64,000 nt of DNA from NCBI GenBank assembly GCA_018136815.1, contig CM030944.1, forward strand, positions 69,501-133,500, written 5' to 3'. Positions 1 to 9,185 of the stretch are shown one piece after another (position 1 is the first letter of the stretch; every line of letters begins with the position of its first letter). This DNA comes from Isochrysis galbana. Taxonomy: Eukaryota > Haptophyta > Isochrysidales > Isochrysidaceae. A model generated the notes under the pieces. The model saw only the letters and a list, made by a program, of their open reading frames with translations. It had not been told where the DNA came from and did no database searches. Position numbers and translations under genes: made by a program.

Positions 1-574
1 AAGGGGGAGAAGCGAGAGAAGGCGAGGGGAAGGGGGAGGAAGGCGTGGGAGGGAGGGGCGCGCGCCGAGCTCTCCCTGCCTCTCTGCCTCTCGCCTCTCC
101 AGGCGCGGAGGGAGGGAGGCAGAGGAGGCACGGCCGATGATGCATGAGCGTACCCTCCGCCTCGGAATGCCCCTCTTCAACCGAGAGGGCCCAGAGCTCC
201 AGGAGAGCCGCGCGTGCGAGAAGATGTCTCTCGCCTCGCTCGCTGAGAAGAGGAAGCCAGTGGAGGAGGAGGGCACGGAGCGGATGAACGAGTGGGACTC
301 GTCGGATGAGGACGAGCCGACCGCTAGAGCCGATTCCAACCACATCGGCTCACACTCCGTCCAGCTCCGCAGGCGTGTACCGCCGGCCGCGCTCGGAAAG
401 GCAATCTGCTCCGCTGGCATGGGCGGCGATTCTGACACCCAGTCGGTGACCTCGACCGAGGCCAGCGCACGGGAGGGGCGCAGCCTGATGGGCAGGCAAC
501 GCATGCCGCTCAGCGCCTCCAGTGGCGGTATGCTGATGCGAAGGCACGCTGCGGCGGGTGGGGGGAAGCTTTGA
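1..574 (+). CDS. 3' terminal exon of an unidentified gene (partial)
   Basis: An open frame runs from a likely splice acceptor (pyrimidine-rich CCTCTCCAG ending at 102) to a TGA at 572-574. There is an in-frame ATG at 137, but the frame is open upstream of it, so this is more likely the last exon of a gene that starts left of the window. The readable part, about 145-157 residues, is rich in Ser, Arg, Glu and Met, with an acidic stretch (DSSDEDE) and no recognisable domain. Bases 1-102 are purine-rich then pyrimidine-rich, like intron sequence. Function unknown. The exon call rests on open frame, codon bias and the acceptor only. Confidence 0.4.
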   Translation, partial: RGRSERRRGEGGGRRGREGRAPSSPCLSASRLSRRGGREAEEARPMMHERTLRLGMPLFNREGPELQESRACEKMSLASLAEKRKPVEEEGTERMNEWDSSDEDEPTARADSNHIGSHSVQLRRRVPPAALGKAICSAGMGGDSDTQSVTSTEASAREGRSLMGRQRMPLSASSGGMLMRRHAAAGGGKL

Positions 575-2969
575 GGCAGCATGTCACGTGATTCGGGGGA
601 AGCAACAGCTGTGTGGGCATCGGGGGTGGCGAGACGTACTCCACTTAGACTCAGGGGGACCGATGGCCAGGGAAGGAGCATTTCAAGTATGAAGTTGTGG
701 TGCGCGTGCGCAGCATGCTGGTGAGGGAGGCGGTGCCTACTACGCGCTCGCGTCGACCAATGGCGCATGATGAGCTCAGCACGGGGCCAACTCCTCGTGC
801 AATTGCGTCAACGGAAATCAATCGGCTTCCACGCGCGCCTTTTGCGCCCGTGTTGCACACCAAAGAAGAGCCTGGACTATATGCCACGTTCTCCATCCCC
901 CCCCCGCCCGGGCCGTGAGCAGGCCGACTGGGAGGGATGGGGGGGGGGGAGGGGGGAGCTATTCACGCCACACAGTCCACAGGTTGGCTGGCCGGCCCTG
1001 TTTCTGTCAGCTGCTCGCTCGGTGTCACAGGCTAAGTTCAGCTCTGACCGTATTCCGCACTGTCTAGCAGCATTTGCCTGCTTCTTTGCTTCTCGCGCTT
1101 GGACGCCTCTCGTCCTGTGAAAGTTTGGCATCCCAACATGCCCCAATCTTCTTGTGCGGGGCGCACGGTTGAAGTGTGGACAGGTCGGATTGATTGTGGC
1201 CAAAGGCCACGCGCTCTCCCATAGCGACCTCAATCAGAATCAGCTCCATGTAATTTCTGCGTGCTCTATCGGTTAAAGTGTGCGTAGTGGGTTTGGCGAC
1301 GGTGACTAGGGCACTGCTCCGCCATCGCTCAGTGCATATTCATCCCTTGCGCTTGTCAGCCTCCGTTTGCCACCAGACGCAGGCCCACCCTTTGGGCCGC
1401 TGTGCTGGGCGGGGACTGTTCGCGCGGAGACGGTGGTCAATAAGCACTCCCCGCTCCTCTTTTGGTCGAGCTTTTCCCTTTGACACCCGATGACGAATAC
1501 GCCTCGCCATCTCCAAAGTTCCTGCGGATATGATGAGCACGGCCTTCCTCTACCATTGCAAGTGCTAGGAGTGATGAAGACCTTTAAGCCATTGCACAAC
1601 TGAGCGTTTTATTTTCGGTGCATCAATGAAATGTGGAATGCATAGCCATCGTCTCCCTATCTCCATGATTGTTGGCCCTACTGTCTTGCTGACACTCACA
1701 ACTGTGATACCATTTGTGACCGCTTGAGCTGCCTCGCATTACAGCTACGAGCTGCAAATTTACTAGCTTCAGCTTCTTAATAAGGCTTATTTACGACTCA
1801 CTAATTAAGCTATTCTCTAACCACGCGATGGTCGTGTTCGTCTCGATGTTGGCACTGATGCTGACCGGCAGCGAAGGAAGGAAAGAGGTGAGGATGGTGC
1901 ATGAGCGGCACGCGTACCAGGCGTCAGGCGGGGGTTGTGGCGGGTTGGCAACGCCGGGGCGATGGGCCGCGCACCCCGGCTCTGGCTCTGGCTCTGGTTC
2001 ACCGTTGGAGCGAGCACCGGGCATAGCTCTGGCCTCCTGTCCTCAAGTCCTTGCTCCTCGCTCCTCGCTCATCGCCGAGTTTCGCGGGGTTTCGCATATT
2101 CGCATATGCATATGCATATGGGCTTTTTTGGGACCGCAAAGTGCACAAAGTTTTGCGAAAGTTTTACGGCCAAAAAAGTGACCCAAATTTCGCAGTGGGG
2201 GCGCGGGCCACCGGACCATATCTAAGCCCTCTCCCCTATCCTCCTAGGCTCCTAGTAGTGCACGAGGGGAGTCGCCTGCTGGGGGGGGGGGGGGGCGGGG
2301 GAGAGGGGCTAAAGAACATTTTGTTGCGTGTAAAGTAATAAAAAAAACTTCTTAATAATCTCGCCGCGCGCGCGACCCTGCACAGCCTCCCTGCAGCCTC
2401 GCCCGCTTCCCTTATCACCCCTCCACCTGCCTTGCGGCCCGTCCCCTCGTGCTCTACCTAGCTAGCTAGGGACTGGATGTAGTGGGTTTCCAGCGTGGCG
2501 GACGGTGTGTACCGGTCCCCGATGGCTTATCACTCTCCTTCCTTTTCCACCATCGGGCTACCGGTTGTTACGCTTTGCGTGTAAAGTAGTAGGTGGGTCC
2601 ATGGTCCACCCATGGCCGCGTGTGCGGTAACAGTATTAGTAGTATAAAGTTTTTTCAAATTCCAAATGCAAGAGGTTGCGACCTCGGGTTCGGTTGTTTT
2701 TTTGAGCGATACCCGGTAGGGACGGATCGAGTATGACCACTGGCTCGATATGTGAGACGCAACGAAGGGGATCGATAGGCGGGAGGCGCGGCGGAAGAAA
2801 CGGCAGGGAGTGGTGGAATGGCTGGCTTAACCACCTCCTCAGCAGAGGAAAGAGGAAGGCGGGAGGACGGGCTTGGGCGACGAGGGCGAGCGCGACGCCG
2901 GAGCGGACATAAAAATCCTCAAATTTCCTCAATTCTGAGATGGTCATTTTTCACCCCTAATAAAAAAAC
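575..2969. other. Intergenic, no supported gene
   Basis: I see no convincing exon here on either strand; the short ORFs lack domain signals and splice context. Visible structure: G runs near 940-955 and 2281-2295, an alternating CATATG palindrome at about 2095-2119, a CTAGCTAGCTAG palindrome near 2458-2469, and A/T-rich patches at 1760-1810 and 2330-2360. Confidence 0.5.
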
Positions 2970-3055
2970 CTGCTTGACCGCCGTATGTATTGGGCATCGC
3001 GCCACGGGCAAACCCTTATTTAAGTTCAAAGCCCCTGTTTCCTGTTTGACCGCCC
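2970..3055 (+). repeat. 80-bp dispersed repeat, copy 1 (degenerate)
   Basis: This copy shares the core GTATTGGGCATCGCGCCACG and the end CTGTTTGACCGCCCT with copies at 5182-5268 (+), 14321-14393 (-) and 45021-45133 (-). The better copies have short inverted ends, GGTCAAA near one end and TTTGACC near the other. This copy is shorter inside and its left GGTCAAA has changed to GGGCAAA. A partial GCTTGACCGCC lies just upstream at 2971-2981. It may be a miniature inverted-repeat element or a solo end of a larger one; it has no coding capacity. Confidence 0.65.
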
Positions 3056-3175
3056 TGCAAGGGAGTCGTTTCGTGCCTCAGGCATGCTGCCCGAAGCCAG
3101 CCAGCTACATAGAAGTGCACAACCAGTGCCGGCGCCTAAGCTGCCATGCCTCGCCAAAGATAGACGGCGCACGCT

Positions 3176-4735
3176 CTAAGTGGAGAATGCGACCGCGTAT
3201 GCGAGGGCGCGCCGGCGCCGAGCTGCAATTGGAGCAGAACACGATGGCGGAGTGACAGGGCGGGTCACCTCCGAATCGCTGTCGCTGTCACCCGCTGTCG
3301 CTCCGATGTAAGATAAATGGGGCCGAGAAGTTGGTGTCTCTTCCCGGGATGCGTGTATTCCCTGGGCTCCATTTATTGGTGCCGGCGCCCTCGGCGCACG
3401 AGATAGGGAATGCGCTGAGTCAAGCCCTCCCATGCGCCCATCGCGAGGTGACACGACTCCCATTGAACGCGGGACCATCGCCTCCTCACGGATATGTGCT
3501 GTACGGGCGGTGACGGGTGCCACCGCCTTCGGACGGCCATTGCAACGTGTCTGGGCTTGTCCTTGGGTTTGGGACTTCTTTACCGCCTCTGCCACCTCAT
3601 GAGATCGAGATGCCATCGTGACGGGCACTTCTCCCTGTGCTACCCATAGCATAGCTGAGGGATGAGAGGCGGCTTGGCGACTCTGGACGACGACTGTATC
3701 TAATCTCTCCACTGCAGCAGTGACAGCGTTGAGCGCGGCGCCAACATCCGAGGTGTGGCTGATGGTGCTCGTGAAGACATTGTGCGGGACGCACCCGTGA
3801 GCGTGCCTTAGCATGTACTCCACTCGCCGGGCAGCGAATGGTCCGGGCCTGCTGCAGTAGTCGCCCTCGCCTGAGTGGATCGGCACTTCGATAAACGGTG
3901 AGAGACGAGGCACACCGACGAGAGCAGGGATGCGGCTCAGCGCGGCATTATACGCAGCACACACAGTGCACTCGTAGCGCCTAAATCGCTGTCCGTTGAA
4001 TGTGCTCTGAGATCCGCGCACGACCTCGCCATGCTCAACAAAGGGGAAAAGTTCAGCCAGCGCCCCCCGGCGCTGAGGCGTCTCGCACACCGCGGGTGTC
4101 CAGCTGGGCGTCGTGGACCTCGCTTCACATGTCGGCCGGAGGGCATTTGGAGCCTCCCAGACGTTTGCGTTCAGCGTGCCCGTCGATCCGTCAAGGCAGC
4201 CGAAATGTGGAGAGCTCCACTTCGAGGAAGATGGGCTCCACGAGGGCTGTGGGCCTCTGGTCCCTCCCCGGACGGCGGATTTGAGAGATTCACCCTGCGG
4301 CCCACCTATGCTTGCTGGCTCAACGTCTGAGGACGGGCGCATGGGCTTGGCTGGCGCCGCTGTTGCAACTGCTCCACATTGCCCTTCTCTTGTCTCTCTT
4401 GTCGGCCTCTGCGTGCGGCTGTAGCCGTTCGGGAGCGCTGGTCTCAGACCGATGGTGCCGTCCCGCGGTGAGAAGAGCGCGGTGTACAGCGCATCGACCG
4501 GCCGCGGCGCATCGTGCGCGTGCTCGAGCTGCAGCGGCAGCATCTTGGTGCTCCTTCTCGGGGTGAGCCGCTCAGGCCGTCGAGAGTCGGGGCAGCCACC
4601 GCCACGGGGTGCCGCGAGGATGTGCCCCTTGGCTGACCAGTCAATGACAGCGACTGAGGCGGCAATACGAGTCCGAGTGCGGCCTGCCTTCTCCGCTGCC
4701 TCAGACTTCTGCAGCACTTCCTCTGGCCAGGTCAT
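3176..4735 (-). CDS. Unidentified 519-residue single-exon ORF with a possible Cys/His zinc motif
   Basis: A long uninterrupted frame starts at ATG 4735 and ends at 3176, with codon use typical of the coding sequence in this window. I do not recognise the protein. Its first 240 residues are Pro/Arg/Ser-rich and probably disordered. A more ordered middle part contains a CTVC pair followed about 50 residues later by a His/Cys cluster (LRHAHGCVPH), a spacing that could bind zinc. The C-terminal third is again low complexity with an acidic Ser/Asp run (DSDSDSE). It is bracketed by direct copies of the 80-bp repeat at 2970-3055 and 5182-5268. It may be a cellular orphan or cargo of a repeat-flanked unit. 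Confidence 0.45.
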   Translation of the reverse strand: MTWPEEVLQKSEAAEKAGRTRTRIAASVAVIDWSAKGHILAAPRGGGCPDSRRPERLTPRRSTKMLPLQLEHAHDAPRPVDALYTALFSPRDGTIGLRPALPNGYSRTQRPTRETREGQCGAVATAAPAKPMRPSSDVEPASIGGPQGESLKSAVRGGTRGPQPSWSPSSSKWSSPHFGCLDGSTGTLNANVWEAPNALRPTCEARSTTPSWTPAVCETPQRRGALAELFPFVEHGEVVRGSQSTFNGQRFRRYECTVCAAYNAALSRIPALVGVPRLSPFIEVPIHSGEGDYCSRPGPFAARRVEYMLRHAHGCVPHNVFTSTISHTSDVGAALNAVTAAVERLDTVVVQSRQAASHPSAMLWVAQGEVPVTMASRSHEVAEAVKKSQTQGQAQTRCNGRPKAVAPVTARTAHIREEAMVPRSMGVVSPRDGRMGGLDSAHSLSRAPRAPAPINGAQGIHASREETPTSRPHLSYIGATAGDSDSDSEVTRPVTPPSCSAPIAARRRRALAYAVAFST

Positions 4736-4952
4736 CCCTCCACCGCGCCGCCGCCGTCCGCGCCACGATCGTTACGCGGGCGAGCCCAAGTGGAGACGGA
4801 AAGAGAGTACAAGAATAATACGGGGGTGGGGAGGCGGCCGCATGAGTCTAGCCGTGATCTCTCTCCTTCTCTCCTTGTTCGTTTGTGTTAGCCTCCCACG
4901 GAATAAACCTTTAACTAAATTTTATGAGAGCAATGCTATTTATGTTCAATCA

Positions 4953-5016
4953 GGTTTTATTAAAAAAATAAGCGGCGCGCAATCGTTTTATTAAAAAAAT
5001 AAGCCGCGCGCAATCC
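4953..5016. repeat. 31-bp tandem duplication
   Basis: Two adjacent near-identical copies of a segment beginning TTTTATTAAAAAAATAAG and ending in CGCGCAATC lie side by side just upstream of the 3176-4735 ORF. They differ by one or two bases. Each combines an A/T-rich half with a GC-rich half. No function is evident. Confidence 0.7.
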
Positions 5017-5181
5017 CCCCGTGTGTACGTTTGATTTGAGCGTGATACTGTTAGTGTGAACCGTGTGGTCAGTGTCCCGTGTCCCCCTTGCCCCTTGGGC
5101 CTTTGTCTTTGGTATCATTTAATGAGCGATGATTTTCATGGCGCGGCGGCAGGTGGAGGCCCCCCCCCCCTTGAGGTGTTC

Positions 5182-5268
5182 GTATTGGGCATCGCGCCAC
5201 GGTCAAAAATGCAGCCCCAGCTTAATAAGAGTTGAAAAGCCCCTGTTTACTGTTTGACCGCCCTACTT
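5182..5268 (+). repeat. 80-bp dispersed repeat, copy 2
   Basis: Same orientation as copy 1. It reads GTATTGGGCATCGCGCCACG, then GGTCAAAAATGCAGC, and ends CTGTTTGACCGCCCT. The inner inverted ends GGTCAAA and TTTGACC are intact here. A poly-C run (5161-5170) precedes it. With copy 1 it brackets the 3176-4735 ORF as a direct pair about 2.2 kb apart. Confidence 0.75.
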
Positions 5269-5563
5269 TTTCTTCGGAGAAACCGCGAATGCGACAAGTG
5301 GGCTCGTTAAACCGTGAAAGGGAGTCCTTCGGTAGTGTTGCAAACTTGCATGTTTTACGAGGAACAAGACGTCTCAAAGTTTTCGACTGAGAACATAAGG
5401 TACTCACCCACAGCCCGCTGTGACGAGTGGCGATACAGGTCGGGTACAACCATCCGCCATACCGAATTCAATCCCAACCAACGAGCGACACGAGCGACGC
5501 CCATGCATCAAACTCATCCGAGTGGCGAGTCGCAAAATGCTCAAAACTTCCTTTAGGGACGGC

Positions 5564-7623
5564 CTAGCAAGCGTGCTCCTCGTAGGTTGTGATGCCAGCC
5601 TGGCGGCAAGTCTTCTGCATGTAGGCAAGGACGCGTTCCGGCCATTCGATGCCCTTGACGCAGGAGAGGTTGCGCAAGACGGGAAGGACCTGGCGCCAAC
5701 AAGAGTGTGAGGGTTCAGGTGACAAGTGGATGACTTCTCCCAACCCGATACGCAGGCGCCTATCGGTGCTTTTTGACAGAGTCCCCAGCCACATCAAGCC
5801 CTGCAGGCAGCATGCCCCGATAACGAGTGCGACTAGAGCTCGCTGGGACGCGCACCATGATGTCGTCCATCGACAAGCCCCATGGGTGGAGGCATGGCGT
5901 GGAACCTTCCTCGTTGGATCCGCTCAGCTGGTACTCACCGAGGAGCATCTCGTCAAGCTCCTGCACAAAACAAATAGAAGGCAAATGATCCACAAGCTGG
6001 GGCATGGCTCGGGTGGGCATCCGCATCTGTCGACTCGGGGTTGTGGGCTCAATGTCGGTGCGTAGGCCAGTCGTGACGCTTTCGCTAGCACATGTCCACC
6101 TTGAGCAGAGGCGTCAAGCCCTTGAGCCACACGTCGGTCTCAGCCTCGGCCGCCTTGATGTCAACACCCATCTTCTGGTAGCGCCACAAGGCATAGTCGA
6201 CGTCGCGCTTATCCGCCTAGCGTCAGGTAAGATGATGACGCATAAGAACACCGGGAGCAGCTATGGTCCGAATTCAAAACACACCACAGCATTCCCGAGG
6301 AGCCCACACTGTGGCGGAGAGCTTCGAATAGAATGACAAGCTGGGGCTGTGGTGTGAGCCGAGCAGCAGCCCGGAAAGGAGGAGAACGGGTCGAATGTCG
6401 ACTCCAACTCTCTGCCTCACCCTGCGCGACTCATCTCGCGCGCACAAAAGTGTTTCGGGCTCTGGACAAAGGCGGACGCACCCAATCGGCAATTGGCATC
6501 TTGATGAGCCGCGGTTTGAGCAGCGGACCAGTGACTGTGTCCATCCGAGAGAGCCAGTCCTTAACCTCCTCACGGCCAGTCGCCGGCGCGATCTGGGAGG
6601 AAGGCCAAGGCGACAATGCGAGTGTTGTTAGACCGAGAAGTTTCGAGATGCTCTGTTGCGCGAGTGGGTTGCGGCAGGCCCGTGACTCACCTTGCCATCC
6701 ATGGCGACGCCTCCTCCGAAGGAGCAGATATCCAGCGACTCCGGAAGCCCTCCCTTGAGCACTTGAGGGCTGTCATGTACCCACTTGGGCGAAGGGATAC
6801 CGGCGCCTGCACGAGATAGCAGCGCCGCCAGTCGGCTTGGGCAGAGGGAGGGCATGGCACGTTTGCGAGGTAGAGGAGGCGGTTGGTCCGTGGGCAGCGC
6901 GATGGGACAAGTCACATACGCCTTGTGCGAGCATACCGGTCAGGATGGGAAGGGCCTTCTTTCCGACGAGAGGGAGCGGACCCTCGCCATAGCCGTTGCC
7001 ATCACATTTCTCGGGATCTGCGCCCGCACCGTAGCCATACACGACGTACTTATGCGGGATCTGCAAGCCAAGGGAGGGACAGAGCAGGGGTGCCAACGAC
7101 AGCGCAGGGATGCTGGCGCAGTAGGGAGCGCATCTGCACGTCACGCCACGCCGCAGCATGTGGGATGTACGCCGAACGCCCACGTCCCCACGCACGTGCA
7201 GACGCGCACGCACGCATCAGGCCCATCATACGCCGCAGGCATATCCCCTTTCCCTCAACCCCCGCCCCCCAATCGCTCGTTCCCCTCGCTGCGGCGTGCA
7301 CGCTGAACCTTGAGCAGTCCGAGCACGAGCCTAGCGCGCATACAGAACGGGCAGTGGTCGTAGATGTGCAGCTCAAGCGGGTTGAGCTTCCACGTGGTGA
7401 AGAGCAGTCTGGCGTCTGTGGCGGGCGAGTCGGTCTTCGTGCCCGGCCGCCAGAGAGAGCGGCCCTTGCCCGCCCTCTCCCAGGAGGAGGCGAGCTGCTG
7501 CTCGGTCCAGTCGGCGGCAAGACGTGCCACACGAACGCGCGCACCGCGGGCCGGAGCGCATGACAGCCGCGACGCAGAGAGAAGCATGGAGGCGACGAGA
7601 GGCAGCGAGAGCGCGCTCAGCAT
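5564..7623 (-). CDS. Glutaredoxin-2 (GrxB) family protein, eight exons, N-terminal targeting sequence
   Basis: Probable GSH-dependent thiol oxidoreductase of the GrxB class: a thioredoxin-fold domain followed by an all-alpha GST-like domain. Proposed exons, in order on the minus strand: 7309-7623, 6937-7060, 6691-6761, 6482-6592, 6100-6216, 5939-5960, 5856-5905, 5564-5689. All join in frame with GT-AG borders, giving about 311 residues. Exon 1 holds a hydrophobic leader (MLSALSLPLVASMLL) and then the active site in HIYDHCPFCMRARLVLG. Exon 3 has LPESLDI, the counterpart of MPESMDI in E. coli Grx2. The last exon has LPVLRNLSCVKGIEWP, matching the conserved C-terminal helix of that family. E. 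coli Grx2 has 215 residues; the extra length is mostly the N-terminal targeting region. The exon 2 donor (6936) is less certain than the rest. The leader suggests an organelle, perhaps the plastid. Confidence 0.85.
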
Positions 7624-7624
7624 C

Positions 7625-8985
7625 GCCCCGCCCCGCCCCGCTCTCTCTCTCTCGCCGCTCTCTCACGGCCCTCGCCCCCCCCGGCCCCTTCTCTCTCTCT
7701 CTGACTTCTCACTTCCCTCTTCTCCTCTGTCCCTTTCCTCGTCACCTCCTCTTCCTCTCCGCCGACTCTCCTGCCGACTCTCTCGCCGACGGAGGACACT
7801 TTCTGTCTGGAGTTTTGTAGTAGTAGAAGGGACTCATAGTCCCCATATGCCTTGGTGGCAGACGTGTTGCAAGTCCGCGATTTAAATAAAATTCGGGGCG
7901 GGAGGGTCGGTTTTCGGTTGATTTTAGGGTGTCGTTTTTAGTTCGAGGGGGGGAGTCGGCTTTTTGGGGGGGTGGCTAGGTGGTTCGGGGGGGTTGGTTT
8001 TATATGATATGCTGGGCGAAGCTTTTTGGTTCGCAGATCGAGGAGCGCTTTGGCAAGCGGGGAGAGAGGTACGTGCCTTCGTCGTTATATATCGTCTTCT
8101 ATGTTCGTCTTGGTCACTCAAGGCGTGCAGATTCGGATTCTCCCTGGGCTCAAATCCTGGTCCGCCGATTTTCGTCTCGAAATTCGAAGATTTGAGTTTT
8201 ATTTTTACCGTTACGGGAATTGTCCACGCGTTTAAGGTAAGAAGTAAGAAATGCAGGTAACAGAACTGGGCCCCCTCTCTGCACTCCCCCCCCCCCCCTC
8301 TGCATTCCCTCCCTCCCCTTCTGCAGTTCCCCCTCTCTGCACTCCCTCCCCCCCCCTCTGCATTCCCTCCCCCCTTTTGCAGTTCTCACCCCCTCTGCAG
8401 TTGCAGTTCCCTGTCGCATTCGCGAGCCTCTGCAGGCTATTTCGCTATTTTCCGCTCTACCGTTATAACCACGATGGTAAGTCATCAATCTTCGTTCTTA
8501 TGTCTATCTCTACGTCTACGACGTCTCCAAGCTTCTATCAATCACTACACTTCATTCAATGTTGGTCTACCATTATACCCACGTGGCCAAGCAGCTTCTA
8601 CAGGCTTCTTTCTACTCGGAATATGAATATGCTCTAGCTCTGGACTGATCACCCAGGCATGGAGATCAAGGGAGTAGTAAGCACGTGTTGATGATGACCA
8701 AGGAAGTAGCAAGCATCTTGCTTGCTAAAGTACACCCTCAAGAACCTCAAGCGTCTAGACTCTGTAAGTCTAACACCTCTGTAAGCTTCTAGACTTTTTA
8801 AGTCTACCAGCTACTCCATGGCTAAGCTACGAAAAGCTATAGGTAAAGTGCACGCCGCTGTGCTCGCGTTGAGACGCTATTCGCCGGTGAATCTTGTAGG
8901 ATCTTCACTAAGCATGGATGAATCCTTTTCGCGCCTTTTCTGTGTGCAATCCTTCTCTAGGACGACGAGACGACGAGTTCTCTTC
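7625..8985. other. Non-coding, low-complexity region upstream of the GrxB gene
   Basis: Bases 7625-7790 are almost pure pyrimidine on the plus strand and lie just upstream of the GrxB start codon, so they may be part of its promoter or leader. G-rich runs follow at 7940-8000. Bases 8270-8410 hold an imperfect roughly 70-bp tandem repeat built from CTCTGCACTCCC, CTCTGCATTCCC and CTGCAGTTC phrases. The motif TGTCGCATTCGCGA, also found at three other sites here, begins near 8421. No gene is supported. Confidence 0.5.
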
Positions 8986-8989
8986 TGGC

Positions 8990-9185
8990 CAATTGGTTCC
9001 GTTAGAACTTATAGCGTCGTATGACATCTTGTTAGCTAGCATTCCTAGCCACATACACCGGACGAGCCATGCGCCAACCGCGCACACCCCCATCGCGGGG
9101 TAGGGGCTCCGTTGCCGTCGAAGGGCTACGGTCCCGCAGCACTAAGGTTATACTAACACAACAATAAAACTCTGACGCTCCCCCA
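8990..9185 (-). repeat. LTR-like segment of the Copia element (left end)
   Basis: The segment containing CTAGCCACATACACCGGACG and CCATCGCGGGG recurs at about 63222-63440 with roughly three quarters of positions matching by eye. It lies just outside the 3' end of pol, where the 3' LTR of a minus-strand element should be. Exact TG...CA ends were not resolved. Confidence 0.6.

Noticed and set aside
7364-7885. 173-residue plus-strand ORF over GrxB exon 1
   Set aside because: Antisense to the CPFC-containing exon and continuing into a pure pyrimidine tract.
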